From Heterocephalus glaber (lineage: Eukaryota; Chordata; Mammalia; Rodentia; Bathyergidae): a stretch of DNA of 64,000 bases. Under the pieces are notes generated by a model, which saw only the letters and a list, made by a program, of their open reading frames with translations, had not been told where the DNA came from and made no database searches. Of the stretch, positions 46,245-58,168 are shown in pieces (position 1 is the first letter of the stretch; each line of letters opens with the position of its first letter). The stretch lies in contig NW_004624842.1 in NCBI RefSeq assembly GCF_000247695.1, forward strand, positions 4,804,509-4,868,508. The letters run 5' to 3'. The position numbers and the translations under genes were made by a program.

Positions 46245-46395
46245 ATGTAGCAGCATCTCTAGGTCAGAATCCCAAATCCACAGGCCCTACCCCAAGGCTA
46301 CTCAATCAGAAACTCTAGGAGGGGATCCCTACAGTATGCGTTTTAGCAGGCTTCCAATGACTCTGGGGAGTGCTAAAGTTTGAGAATAATTTTGT
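46245..46395. mobile_element. MER5-like hAT-Charlie relic
   Basis: GGTCAGAATCCCAAATCCAC, ACTCAATCAGAAACTCTAGG and AAAGTTTGAGAATAATTTTG follow the wording of the ancient mammalian MER5 family in order. It lies upstream of the ITCH exon at 46112-46184 (inside that intron boundary). Confidence 0.55.
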
Positions 46396-46442
46396 TCATG
46401 TATGCCCAAGAAGAGAAAATACACTTTTATTTGGCATTCTTT

Positions 46443-46527
46443 TTTTGGCACCAAGAATTGAACTCAGGAACTCAGGACCTTGTGCTTGAGAGGCAGGTGC
46501 AGTGCCATGAAGCTAAATCCCCAGCCC
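46443..46527 (-). mobile_element. ID SINE
   Basis: The perfect duplication tatttggcattcttt lies at 46428-46442 and 46528-46542; the body has an extra ggaactca repeat. Confidence 0.9.
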
Positions 46528-46907
46528 TATTTGGCATTCTTTAGGCAGAATAACAATATTACATACAAAAAGCTTAATTTTATTAGTTTTAACTACATTA
46601 GAGAAACTATGATCTACTATCTTGTGTAAGAAAACTTGATTTAAATACACAGTTGTTAACATTTTATGAAATGTAAACATCAAAGTCAATTCAATATTAA
46701 CAATGCTTGTGCTTACAGGTTCTGTAGAACATACCCTTACATAAACACATTAATTCTTGCCTCTTCTTTACCTCTGTGAGAGACAGCAGTGAATGACTGC
46801 AAAGCACTAGTTTAATAAAAGATCACTACTGCTTCCTAGAAAGCATTTATTGCTGATCAAAACGACTGGCAGTGCTACTGGACCTGTTATGTAGAAGTGG
46901 CCAGGCA

Positions 46908-47130
46908 CAAACCAGGCATGGTAGCACAAACTTCTAATCTCAGTTACTTGGGAAGATGAGGCAGGAGTATTCAAAGCTTGAGGTCAGCCTGGGCAGCTTA
47001 GCGAGACTGTCTCTAAATAAAATAAAAGAGACTAGGGATGTAGCTGAGTAGTAGAACCCTTGCCACATGTGCACAGTCCTGGGTTTGAGCCCCACTACCA
47101 CCAAAACCCCCCCTCTAAAACCAAAAAACA
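46908..47130 (+). mobile_element. B1-ID dimer SINE
   Basis: B1 half to GAGACTGTCTCTAAAT, then the ID half to GCCCCACTACC. Confidence 0.75.
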
Positions 47131-47491
47131 ACAAAACAACAAAAGGCCAGATATACCAAATTTTCTCATGTTTTACCTGATCAAATCCAGTACAAATATG
47201 AATTGGTAGTACTACTTTGTATTTAATAACAATTATTTTCACAAATAGTTAAAATAAAAAGTCTGGTAATATAAGGAAATGGATCATTGTGAAAAAGAAT
47301 TATTAAAATAGTTTTGTGGTGCTAAATATACATATTAAAATTTTAAAATACTAAGTCACTCTGCATGTTATCTTTACACAATATATTACAGCATTTTAAC
47401 TATACAGATGAAAAGAAATTTAAAAGTGCTAATATGTAATTTAGAAGATTCTGAATCACTTTAATAGACATAGAATCAAATACTAAAATAG

Positions 47492-47785
47492 GAAGCCAGG
47501 TGTGCCTGTAATGCCAGCCTGCGATGCATACCTGTAATCCCAGCTACTCAGAAGGCTGAGGCAGGAGGATAAAAAGTTTAAGGCCAATCCAGTCAACTTA
47601 GAGAGAACATATCTCAATACAGTGTTACCAAAAAAAAGAGCTAGGCCGGGGATTTAGCTCACTGGTGCGGTGCCTGCCTCACAAGCGCAAGGTCCTGAGA
47701 TCAATCCCCAGTACCGCAAAAAAAAAAAAAAAGAGCTAAGGATGTAGCTCAGTGGCCCTGGGTATGGTGCTCAATACTACAAATG
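47492..47785 (+). mobile_element. B1-ID dimer interrupted by an ID
   Basis: B1 half to about 47,638; its ID half resumes at 47,729 (AAGGATGTAGCTCAGTGGCC). Confidence 0.7.
47644..47728 (+). mobile_element. ID SINE inside a dimer
   Basis: aagagcta flanks it on both sides; A15 tail. Confidence 0.85.
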
Positions 47786-47798
47786 GAAATCAGTCAGG

Positions 47799-48041
47799 GG
47801 CTCATGCCTGCTAGGCAAGTAGTCTACCAATGAGCTATACTCCCAGCATGATACTATACTTATATATATAAGATCCAGAGGCTGGCCTCAAACACTGTCA
47901 CTCAGTACCTCCTCAGATTTTTTTTTTATTTTTAAATTTTGAGACAGGGTCTTGCTAAATTGTATAGGCTGGCCTTGAACTTACAAACTACCTCAGACTC
48001 CCAAACAGTTGGAATTAGAGGTGTGTGCCACCATATCTGGT
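47799..48041 (-). mobile_element. B1-ID dimer SINE
   Basis: ID half 47,799-47,850 and B1 half 47,919-48,041. Confidence 0.65.
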
Positions 48042-48820
48042 GAGATTATTTCTTTTCCTTATCATATACACTTAAGTCTTATTTCTTACCTTTTCTATAG
48101 GATCTTTCATATTGTAGTTTTTCTTATACAAAATAGCTTTTGATTTCCTTTTAAACCCAAACCTTGTAAGGAGAAACAAGTATTTGTCTACTTATTTATA
48201 TTTCCTAACATAGCTGTTCATAAACATTCATGTACTGAAATATATATTTCATTATAAATCACTTAAATTTTTTCTTTCATATAACTGTTACGTATATGTC
48301 TATTTTGGAGCTTATAGATAGGTTATATTATATACTGATTTCATTAAAAAATATCGATTATAAATACTTATTAATAAAAATGAGATAATGGATCTGATAA
48401 GGTAAATAATCACCTCCTCCTGCATTGGTTTGAAATTTACACCCAATGGCCTTTAAAATTCTATGAACCACAATCTTATCTCTCTTTTCCATGGGTATCC
48501 TGTGTTGTTTTAGACAGCCCAACCCAACTCCACTGCTATTCCCAAGAGCAGACCTAGTTCTCTGTTTAATGATCAGACTTTCAGTTTATACTGAGCAGCT
48601 TGCACCAAGTTTTTTTTTTTTCCTTCTTCCTCAATATGGTTTTTCTCCTTCAAACTAGAATGTATTCTCAAAACTCCTCCACAACTAACTTCCTTAGAAA
48701 TCATCCTTCTGAGGCTGTAGCCCTGGATAAAAAAAAAACTCTTTTCTATATTGCTTCTGAGAGTACACTACTTATTTCTCTTTAACTCTCTAGTCTTTTC
48801 TTTAAAAGTAGGCCTTCAGG

Positions 48821-49021
48821 CTTTTTTTTTTTTTGGTGGTGGTAGTAAACTGAGGATTGAAATCAGGGGCTTCACACTGAACTATATCCTCAGACTTTTT
48901 TTTTTTTAAATTTTGAGACAGGGTCTTTCTAAAGTTGCCCAGGTTGGGTTTGATCTTACAATTTTCTTGCTTCAACCTCCCAGAGTGCTGGGATTATAGG
49001 CCAGTGCAACCGGGCCCAGCT
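48821..49021 (-). mobile_element. B1-ID dimer SINE
   Basis: Two poly(T) runs, each preceding one half (ID then B1 on the plus strand). Confidence 0.7.
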
Positions 49022-49221
49022 TACTCTTATTCTTTCTTTTCTATTTCCATTTCTACCTGCTAAGATCAGATTCTCATCATTGCTACAATAATTTCTTCTT
49101 ATCTTCAGGCTCTTCCTATCTTTTAATATATGCTATTTATCTTGACATCAAATCTTTGTAAAATGCAGCTTCACCAAGTAGGTTTTCTTCTCTTCAGAGA
49201 GAATTCAATATCCCATGAGTA

Positions 49222-49347
49222 GTTCGATCCCCGGTACCACAAAAAAACCCAAAAATAAGGGCTGGGGATTTAGCTCAGTGGTGCTGGTGCCTGACTCACA
49301 AGCACAAGGTCCCAAGTTCGATCCCCAGTACCAAAAAAAAAAAAAAA
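49222..49347 (+). mobile_element. Tandem ID dimer, first unit 5'-truncated
   Basis: atcccatgagta at 49210-49221 and 49348-49359 brackets both units. The first is only gttcgatccccggtacc plus tail; the second is a complete ID. They were therefore inserted as one piece. Confidence 0.88.
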
Positions 49348-49527
49348 ATCCCATGAGTAATACCCATATTAATCTGGTCTGGCTTTTAAAGCCTTTATTA
49401 AATTGGACCAGTAGTCTATCCGAAATCACCTGTTTACTTCTCTAACTCTGACTCTCTGCTTCAGCTAAAACAGTCTTTGAGATCCCAACTTCTCTGTACA
49501 TCCTCTTACAGTACATAGCATAATGTT

Positions 49528-49778
49528 TTGTTTTTCAAGACAGGGTCTTAGGCTGAGGATTTAGCTCAGTGGTACCACACCTGTCTGGCAAGCGCAAGGT
49601 CCTGAGTTCGATCCCTGGTACAAAAAAAAAAAAGACAGGTAGGTAGTTCAGTAGGTAGTTCAGGCTAGTCTTGAACTCACTATGTAGCCCAGGCTGGTCA
49701 AGAACTTGAGCCGATTCTCTTGCTGCAGCCTCCCTGAGTGCTGGGATTATAGGCCTGTTACCACCACACCTGGCTCAT
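49528..49778 (-). mobile_element. B1 SINE interrupted by an ID
   Basis: caagacagggtctt stops at 49,548 and B1 resumes near 49,640 (gtagttcaggctagtcttg). Confidence 0.75.
49551..49634 (+). mobile_element. ID SINE inside a B1
   Basis: Opposite orientation to its host B1; agacagg recurs on the right. Confidence 0.85.
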
Positions 49779-50270
49779 GTTAATATTACAGAAATACTTA
49801 AATAATTTATTAGTTCCAAAATAAATATTTTCGTGGTCGTTCACCTCAATATAACATATATTTTAATCAGTGACTACTATGTAACAACTACTATGCTAGG
49901 CATCAGAAATAAAAATATGAAGATATAGATGTTTATCTCAGTGAGCTCCCAGCCTAATAGGGAAATTGTTTTAAACACAATAGAAATCTATGACCCACTA
50001 TTGTGCAACAAGCTTACATCTTAAAGTATAGTACAATATAATCAATAGTGTTTGTCTTGGAAACACTTAAAATGTTTGCATAATGGCTGAACAAAAAGAT
50101 TTACATACAGATCGAAGTCTGCTATGCTATTCAGTTAAGCTGTGGCATCTATCTTGAGGACTAAAAATTTTTACAGAGGTAAGGACTACAAAGTGATTTA
50201 AAAGTTTACATAAATCCAGGTTAGCTGCCTAGTTGCCTATTTCTGCTAAGTTGTATATACATTTATCTCA

Positions 50271-50432
<162 letters not shown>

Positions 50433-50737
50433 TCACATTAAAAGATATATGCAGGTCATATGTTACATTAAGCTCACTAAACAAGAAAGAAAAAGGATTT
50501 CAAACTTTAAATGAACCCCTGGTGTCACCTGCACTATCTAATAACTTTACTCAACACTGTGGATAGGGGGAGCATTTCCATGTTTTGTCAAGTTCCTACG
50601 CTTCCTCTACGTAAATCTTAGGATGACATCTTTAAAGGAAGTGTTGCCTGGACATAAGAAATCCTTATTTAGGCAGTTTTTGAAAATCAGCTCTTCTCGG
50701 GGATCCCCCTGCTCTGCCATTTAAATCTGGATGTCCT

Positions 50738-50818
50738 GGGCTGGGGATTTAGCTCAGTGGTTCCACTGCAAGCACAAGGTCCCAAGTTCGATCCCCAGTA
50801 CCAAAAAAACAAACAAAC
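50738..50818 (+). mobile_element. ID SINE with internal deletion
   Basis: The perfect duplication ctggatgtcct lies at 50727-50737 and 50819-50829; it lacks the CTGCC segment before GCAAGCAC. Confidence 0.9.
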
Positions 50819-51300
50819 CTGGATGTCCTATAGGACATTCATATAATTACACAGTTTGAGTCTGTACAGACTTTTTGGTTTTATGAAAAAAAGAAATCAA
50901 TCTCAGAAAATTCTGTTTCAGATATAACCAACAACTTCCTTTCCTCAATGTTCTTTAGGTTTCGGTTGAAGTTACTCATAGGCAGAATTATGCACCTTTT
51001 ATCTCCTATACTTGACTCAAAGCATTAGGTTTCTGGCTGGAATATCTAGCCTAGCTGAGCCAAATATTTTTTGTAAGGAATAGCTTGTTTTACTACTGAA
51101 AATTATTTTAAAGTGCTAAACCTATTTGTTATAGCTCAGTTCACTTCTTGAGTGAAGTGAATTCACTGTTGAGTTTTTTATATGAATTTCTTTACATGTA
51201 CATCAGACTTATTAAAAATTATGGTAAAATATACTTAACATAAAATTTATCATGTTTATGATTTTAAGCGTGTAATTCAATGACATTAAATACACACTGC

Positions 51301-51388
51301 TGGGTCAGGGATGTAGCTCAGTGGTGCAGCACCTGCCTGGCAAGCAAAAGGTACTTCGTTCGATTCCCAGTATCAAAAACCAAAAAAA
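51301..51388 (+). mobile_element. ID SINE in L1M
   Basis: GGTCAGGGATGTAGCTCAGT to TTCCCAGTATC; actgctg on both sides. Confidence 0.82.
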
Positions 51389-51590
51389 CGAACTGCTGTA
51401 TAACCATCATTTCTATTTCCAGAACTACTTCACTATTCTAAATAAAAACTGTGTACATATTAAACAACTTCCCACTCCTGCTCCCTAAGGCTACATTCTA
51501 CTTTCTAGCTCCATGAATTTGTCCATTCTATGGAACCTCATATAAGTGGAATAAAACTTGCCTTTTGTGGCTGGTTTATTTCTTTTCTTT

Positions 51591-51737
51591 CCTTTTTTTT
51601 TGAGACAAGGTCTCTCTTTTCAGTGCAGGCTGGCACTGAACTTACTAGGTAGCCTAGGCTGGACTCGAACTCACAGCAATCCTCCTGCCTTAGACTCACA
51701 AGTGCTGGGATTACTGGCATGTGCTCCCATGCCCAGG
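51591..51737 (-). mobile_element. B1 SINE
   Basis: Two internal units, ends ccatgcccagg. Confidence 0.82.
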
Positions 51738-51779
51738 TAGTTATTTCATTTCTTTGAAAATTCATGTTTTTGTTCATTG

Positions 51780-51900
51780 TTTCTTTTTTCTCTTTGAGTC
51801 AGGGTCTTGCTATGTAGTTTGGGCTGGCCTTGAACTCTCAGCAATCCTGTCTCAGCCTCTGAAGTTCTGGGATTACAAGCATGGACCATCATTGCTCAGC
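51780..51900 (-). mobile_element. B1 SINE
   Basis: Single internal unit; second B1 in tandem with the previous one. Confidence 0.8.
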
Positions 51901-51921
51901 TGTTCACTGTTCCTTGAATAC

Positions 51922-52006
51922 TTTTGTGTGTGTGGTGCTGAAGATGGAACCTGGAACCACTTGGATACTAGGCAAATGCTCTACCACTGAGCTATACCCC
52001 CAGCCC
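51922..52006 (-). mobile_element. Old ID SINE
   Basis: gtggtgctgaagatggaacc to ctatacccccagccc. Confidence 0.65.
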
Positions 52007-52427
52007 AAAATTTATAATGTCTTAAGTAAGGTTCATTTATGTTGCAGCATATATGAAAAATTTCAGTACTTTTTATGGTTGAACAGTATTCTATTACCCA
52101 TATATACCACATTTTGTTTATTCATCGAATGACAGGCATATGGGTTAATTTCAATGCTTGATGATCTTGAGTAATACTGCTATGAAAGCTGATATAAATC
52201 AGTATCTGTTGGGGTGGTGTCTCTGCTTTTAATTCTTTTGGGGTGGAAGTGCTAAATATGTTATGATTAATTTTTAGAAGCAATGCCAAATCATTTTCTA
52301 TAGTGGTTGATTATTGTACTCTCACCAGCAATAATTTAATTTCTCTACATTATCACCAAAGATTATGCCTCTCTCTTCCTTTTTTTTGATAGTACTACTG
52401 AGTATAAAGTGGTACACCTCACTGTGT

Positions 52428-52517
52428 TTTTTTTATTTTTTGGGGGTACCGGGGATCGAACTTGGGATCTTGTGTTTGTGAGGCAGGCGGCAGAACCACT
52501 GAGCTAAATTCCCGGCT
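52428..52517 (-). mobile_element. ID SINE
   Basis: actgtg-t flank on the left recurs as actgtgg after the element. Confidence 0.88.
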
Positions 52518-52663
52518 GCTACTGTGGTTTTGTTTGCATTTCCTTAGTGACTAATGATTTTGATTATCTTTTTATGTTTTTTACAGATACCATTATGATT
52601 CTAAACCAAGGTCTTGAATTTTGCTACCTGAACATTATATAATTCTTAAAGAAGTACAAGTGG

Positions 52664-52755
52664 GGCCAGGGATTTAGCTCAGTGGTTTCGCTGCCTGCTG
52701 TGCAAGCACAAGGACCTGAGTTCGATTCCCAGTACCAAAAAAAAAAAAACCAATA
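52664..52755 (+). mobile_element. ID SINE
   Basis: GCTGTGCAAG subtype; agaagtacaag-type flank recurs after the tail. Confidence 0.88.
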
Positions 52756-53034
52756 TTAGAAGTACAAGTGATAAAAACCTTACTGACAATTATTTAAAAT
52801 TCCAAAAGCATTTAAATCAAATGTAGGTGAATCTTATCTTCTGGAATTGTCTTTTACTCTGGCCAAAGCTGCAAGATATGTGTTCCTTACTTAATCTTAA
52901 AAGGATGCTGTTAAATTCTATACTCACTTATTATGATGTATAGAATACAATGAAAGGCCTACACATACTGGTGCATTTTGTTCTGTGGTAAATTCTAAAA
53001 AATTATGTTGTATCTACCAATAGAAATAAATTTA

Positions 53035-53217
<183 letters not shown>

Positions 53218-53293
53218 CTAACATTGACTAGCTTTAGAAAGTTATTAATGAGTAGCCTTCAGCTTTTAACTGTACATCAAGAAATGTATTTAT

Positions 53294-53388
53294 GGGCCAG
53301 TGATTTGGCTCAGTGGTTCTGCCGCCTGCCTTGCAAGCACAAGGTCCTGAGTTTGATCCCCAGTACCAAAAAAAAAAAAAAAAAAAAA
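53294..53388 (+). mobile_element. ID SINE
   Basis: The perfect duplication aagaaatgtatttat lies at 53279-53293 and 53389-53403; A-tail over 20 nt. Confidence 0.92.
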
Positions 53389-53487
53389 AAGAAATGTATT
53401 TATATTAGAGTTTCCACATATGGTGTCATACATAAATTCAAGAAATAGGTCATTCAATTGCAGGTAAGTCTTAATAGTAATACTGTT

Positions 53488-53574
53488 CTTTGGGGGGTTT
53501 TTTGACTGGGGATTGAACTTAGGACCTTGCACTTGCAAGGCAGGCTCGGCACCACTGAGCTAAATCCCCAGCCC
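53488..53574 (-). mobile_element. ID SINE
   Basis: agtaatactgtt at 53476-53487 and 53575-53586. Confidence 0.92.
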
Positions 53575-53660
53575 AGTAATACTGTTTTTTTAAAGGTAGT
53601 ACTCTTTCTTTTTAATCTTAGCATAATTTATAGTTTTCTTTAACAATTAAGGATGCTTCA

Positions 53661-53927
<267 letters not shown>

Positions 53928-54102
53928 TTACCTTTAAATTCTGAGTATTAAATTAGAAATTTTTAAACTTTATTATGAAAAACCTGAAGCACAAAAGTAG
54001 AACAGAATAAATCCCTTTGTATACAATGTCTAAGCTTCATCAAAATACCAATCTTTTGCCCAACTCATACCCTAACTATAATTTCATTAAAAAAAAATTT
54101 CA

Positions 54103-54255
54103 GCCACTTGTGGTGGTGCACCCCTATAATCTCAGTATTCTGAAGGGTGAGGCAGGAGGATTGCTGTGAGTTCAAGGACAGTGGGGGCTACATAGTGAGT
54201 TCAATGCCAGCTTAAACTACAGAGTGAGACCCTGTCTCAAAAAAAAAAAAAAAAA
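54103..54255 (+). mobile_element. B1 SINE
   Basis: Both internal units and A17 tail, just left of the LTR fragment and NOL11 pseudogene. Confidence 0.85.
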
Positions 54256-54269
54256 TCAGGTTGCCAGTA

Positions 54270-54352
54270 GTTTGCTACCTTCTGCCATGAACTGTTTCTC
54301 CTTTGCCATACCACCCTGCCTTGGAGCCAGTCAACTATGGATTGAAGCTTCT
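54270..54352 (+). mobile_element. Fragment of the same LTR-like repeat
   Basis: CTGCCATGAACTGTTTCTCC and the following bases through AACTATGGATTGAAGCTTC align with 881-955. It directly adjoins the NOL11 pseudogene and follows a B1 A-tail. Confidence 0.45.
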
Positions 54353-54589
54353 ACAAATGAATGCCTCTCCATATGGAACATAAAATTTCAAACACTACAG
54401 ACTTTAAGAGTTGCCTACCACACAGGACCAGTGGTCAACTGTAATACTAAGGGAAAAACCTATTTATGCTACATGGAAAATGTCTAACTGTGGTTCCATA
54501 CAAATGTGGAGTGTCATCATTAGCTAGCGCTCTTGGAAAACTCAAACATACTCAAGATCCAGGCACTCAGGACATCCCCCACCGTTATT

Positions 54590-54667
54590 CTTTTTGGTAC
54601 CAGGGATCGAACTTATGACCTTGCACTTGCGAGGCAGGCACCGTGCCACTGAGCTAAATCTGCGGCC
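54590..54667 (-). mobile_element. ID SINE in the NOL11 pseudogene
   Basis: ggtaccagggatcgaactta to ctaaatctgcggcc. Confidence 0.85.
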
Positions 54668-54812
54668 TTCCCCACTTTTTTATTGTTGTTGAGACAGGTC
54701 TCACTCTGTAGCTCACTATGTAGTCCAAGCTGGCCTCAAACTCGTGGCAATCCTCCTGCAGTAGCCTCCTGAGGGCTGGGAATACAGGTATGTGCCACCG
54801 CGTGTGGCATGC
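54668..54812 (-). mobile_element. B1 SINE in the NOL11 pseudogene
   Basis: Follows the ID directly; pseudogene sequence resumes with ccccactttgtaaactggga. Confidence 0.82.
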
Positions 54813-55346
54813 CCCACTTTGTAAACTGGGAAATATCTCAAGGATGTGGACTTGGATCCCTGAACTCAGAGCAGTCAAGAAGAATTTTAAGGAGAGAAAA
54901 ACCCCTGAAGTTTACAGCCAGAAGTTCCAGCATCTGAACAATTTTATCAACTAAAAAGAACAATTCAGAAAAACACATTGAAGTAGAACTATGTAAATTT
55001 TTGACTAAGTGGACACCTGACTTTCATATTGTAATTGGTGACATAACAGGGCTCCTGGGAAGATGCAAAGCAGAGCCATCATTTCATCCCCAGAACTGTC
55101 TGATGAAACTTATCCAAATTCATGTGCTTTCCTACAGGTTGTGCCCTGGGTTAATGGACACTGCCTTAGAATAAACAGATGTACACATAATATAGCTCTG
55201 TCTGCAGCAGTTCCCTGTCATTCCTGAGTCTGTCAAGTGCGCTTGCTTACAAATTTTGAGCAAAATGTGATGACACTCTTATTAGTATCAATATGGAGTC
55301 AGTAAGTTTTTGATTATACTAATACTTAACAAGATGAGAAAATGGG

Positions 55347-55431
55347 GCCAGGGATTTAGCTCAGTGGTTCCACCGCCTGCCTTGAAAGCACAAGGTCCTG
55401 AGTTCTATCCCCAGTACCAAACAAACAAACA
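55347..55431 (+). mobile_element. ID SINE in the NOL11 pseudogene
   Basis: The perfect 19-bp duplication aacaagatgagaaaatggg lies at 55328-55346 and 55432-55450, so the ID is younger than the retrocopy. Confidence 0.93.
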
Positions 55432-56156
55432 AACAAGATGAGAAAATGGGCGAGCAACCTGAAATTCTTCAAAATGGCTTTAATCCTGAAGACAATAACT
55501 GCAGTAACTGTAATCAGGAGTTAAATGAAAAGCCTCAAGATTCAACAGAAAAGACTGCCTCATGCCTGTGATACCCAGGAGAGCAGCTCTACTAAATGAC
55601 ATTCTTCATTCAGCATACAGTGAGATGTTTCTTCTGCTTCACTTAAAGGATATCCCCACTCAGGACATCACTCTATTTCTCCAGTATTTGTACTTCCTTT
55701 ATCTGAAATGTAGTGAGAATGCTATTATGACTCTTCCTGGGATACACCCTCCAATTCTAAGCTATATTATGGATTGGATATGCCTATTCCTAGATGCTAA
55801 TTTTACTGTTGTCTTAAGGATACCAGAAGCAAAAAAAGCTACTGATAAACCTTTTTTCCCCCTTGGTTCCGGGAATCAAACTCGTGCTTGTGCTTCCCAG
55901 ACAGGAAGTATACTTAAAATCAGCTTTATACACCTCTGTTAAAAATGCAAATTTTTTGAAGTTTTCTACCAAATATTCTAGATTTCAACTCTGCCTCTCT
56001 CCTAATCTTCAACTTCATATATACATCTTAACAGAGTCAAAATCATTACTTTTTAAAAACTTTAATGAGTAAAGGAAAAATGTGCATGTTAGGCATTCGA
56101 TTTTTTTGCACACATTTTTTGAAGGCCTAAAGTTTACTGAAAACTATGCAATTGTA

Positions 56157-56231
56157 GGTTCGGGGATTTAGCTCAGAGGTGCCACCACCTGCCTCGCAAG
56201 CACAAGGTCCCAAGTTCAATCCCCCAAAAAA
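56157..56231 (+). mobile_element. ID SINE
   Basis: The perfect 18-bp duplication gaaaactatgcaattgta lies at 56139-56156 and 56232-56249; the GGTACC end is missing. Confidence 0.92.
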
Positions 56232-56417
56232 GAAAACTATGCAATTGTAAAAAATGCAGTGTATGCTGTATTGGACTAATCTTCCTGATAATTAGTTATA
56301 AACTCTGTGAAGATGATAACATGTTTGAGGGCACAAGTAAGAAACCAAATGCAGGCAGGAATTGGTAGGGAGATACTTGAAAGGAAGACAGTGCACTAGA
56401 GGAGATCTAGATGATTT

Positions 56418-56502
56418 TTCTTTTTTGCAGTTCTGGGGATCAAACCCAGAGTCTTGCACATGCTACTCTAGTCCCGTACCACTAAGCTACATCCCCAACC
56501 CT
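56418..56502 (-). mobile_element. Old ID SINE
   Basis: gcagttctggggatcaaacc to ctacatccccaaccc. Confidence 0.65.
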
Positions 56503-56731
56503 AGATCCACACTTGATAGACTTCTCCAGAGGGCATTTCCCAGTTTACAAAGAGCACAGGTGAAGAGAGTTCAAAGAATAAGCAACAGTCTTTATTCGAC
56601 TGAGAAGACATTACAGTTGGGAGTTTGAAGCTGCCAAAGCAGCTAGGGGAAAGTCCCAAAAAGGAACATAGATAGGGATCTTCTAAGTCTGCAAAAAAAC
56701 TTACTTCAAATCTTTAGATGATGCTTCAATG

Positions 56732-56749
56732 CATATATATATATATATA
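56732..56749. repeat. (TA)n microsatellite
   Basis: A short uninterrupted AT/TA run in an ITCH intron. Confidence 0.85.
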
Positions 56750-57197
56750 ATGAATGACTCTAAAGAAACCCTGTGGCATGCCAAAACCTAGGCAGGAATA
56801 TTAGCAGCTTCTAGAGAGACAGAATTTTTAAGTGCTTAGATCTCACATGAAGTTAAAGGGACTTGGTAAACACCTTGGGCTTTCCATTGTAAGGACTAAT
56901 GTACTATGTTCCAGGAATGAGGGTTATGTTTTAGGACCAAAGGAAAAATGGAAATAGTCCAGCCCCAGCAAACTTCCAGCAGATCAAAGTAATCAAAAGA
57001 GCTACAAAACTCAATAGTATGAAGAAAAAAATCCAGTCTCTGCCATGTATCACAATAAAAATTACTACACAATCAAAGCAGCAGGAAAATGTTACCCATA
57101 ATCACATGAAAAAAATCTACAGGTTAAGGTTTATAGATGACCCAGTGTTGAAATTAGTGGATCAAAAGGCTTTAAAACAGCTAAGAAAATATAAGAA

Positions 57198-57282
57198 GGG
57201 TCTGGGAGTGCAGCTCAGTGATAAAGGATTTGCCTAGCATGCACAGGCCCTAGGAAAAATATCTAGCATAGTACAAAAAAAC
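57198..57282 (+). mobile_element. Old ID SINE
   Basis: GGTCTGGGAGTGCAGCTCAG to TCTAGCATAGTAC. Confidence 0.6.
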
Positions 57283-57361
57283 AGTATAAGATGAATGAAA
57301 TGAGTAAAGTGATAGAAATTCTCAGCACGAAAACAGAAACTCTTAAAAATAGCCAAATGCA

Positions 57362-57482
57362 GAGCCAGGTATAGTGGCATACACATATAGGAGGCTGAAG
57401 CAGGAGGATTGTGAGTTGGAGGACAGCTGGGCTACCTAGTGAGTTCAATGACAGCCTGGACTACACAGTGAGACTCTGTCAT
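57362..57482 (+). mobile_element. B1 SINE
   Basis: Internal deletion in the left part, both units kept. Confidence 0.75.
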
Positions 57483-57557
57483 GAACTGAATCGATCAAAG
57501 GAAAGTGAAGTGAAGCTATTGAAACAAAACACAAAACCAAACCAAACCAAATTAACA

Positions 57558-57716
57558 GCACTGTGGGACTTGGAGGCAGAAGGAACTAAGTTTGAGCCTA
57601 GCTTGGGCAACTCAGCAACATAGTAAGACCCTGTCTCAAAATAATAAAAAGGCTGGGATGTAGCTCAGAGTGTAAAGATCCTGGGCTTAATCCCCAGAAC
57701 TGCAAAAATAACAAAA
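57558..57716 (+). mobile_element. B1-ID dimer SINE (5'-truncated)
   Basis: B1 tail half, AATAATAAAAA linker, then GGCTGGGATGTAGCTCAGAG. Confidence 0.7.
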
Positions 57717-58037
57717 TAGCCAAATACAAATTCTTGAATAAAAATTTTATTAGGTGGACTTAACAGAAAAGAGAAGTGACTTCAAAGGCAGATTAACTAA
57801 AATAATGCAAACTAAAAAGAAAAAAATTAAATATGGAAACTCAAAACTATGTGATAGCATTAAAGGCTAAATATATGATAACTTAAGTCTTTAAAGTAGC
57901 ATGCCAGGGGAATGAAGCATAGAGAACATCTAGAATTTTTCCACAGTTGATGAAATGGCATCAACCACATATACAAGCTCAGAAATGACCAGGATAAGTA
58001 TAAATTGACCACAACTAGTTACATCAAAAACCAAAGT

Positions 58038-58135
58038 CTGGGCCAGGGATTTAGCTCAGTGGTTCTGCTGCCTGCCTTGCAAGAGCAAGGTCCTGAGTTC
58101 GATCCCCGGTATCAAAAAAAACCCCAAAAAACAAA
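58038..58135 (+). mobile_element. ID SINE
   Basis: GCCTTGCAAG subtype; aaaaccaaa flanks on both sides. Confidence 0.88.
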
Positions 58136-58168
58136 CAAACAAAAACCAAAACTCATATATCCTAACGG

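Larger units (their letters stand above)
51165..52590 (-). mobile_element. Old L1M-type 3' region in an ITCH intron
   Basis: Minus-strand L1M 3'-UTR wording runs through the region (GGTAAAATATACTTAACATA, ATTCTACTTTCTAGCTCC, CATATAAGTGGAATAAAAC). It is interrupted by an ID (51,301), two B1s (51,591; 51,780) and two more IDs. Orientation is the same as ITCH. Confidence 0.55.
54353..55852 (+). pseudogene. Processed pseudogene of NOL11 (5'-truncated, interrupted by SINEs)
   Basis: Read on the plus strand, this intron sequence translates in shifting frames to NECLSIWNIKFQTLQT, then [68 protein letters not shown] and [20 protein letters not shown], ending [17 protein letters not shown]. These follow, in order and with no introns, the C-terminal half of nucleolar protein 11 as I recall it. 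That protein is a U3 snoRNP/SSU processome factor needed for pre-rRNA transcription and processing. Several stops and frameshifts make it non-coding. An ID/B1 pair (54,590-54,812) and an ID (55,347-55,431) were inserted later. It lies antisense to ITCH in the intron between exons 59288 and 53886. The 5' end abuts an LTR-like fragment; the 3' end is lost next to an ID-like remnant. Confidence 0.75.

Noticed and set aside
54270..54487. Open frame starting before the NOL11 pseudogene as its N-terminal extension
   Set aside because: The first part (to about 54,352) matches the LTR-like repeat at 0.9 kb, so the retrocopy begins only after it.
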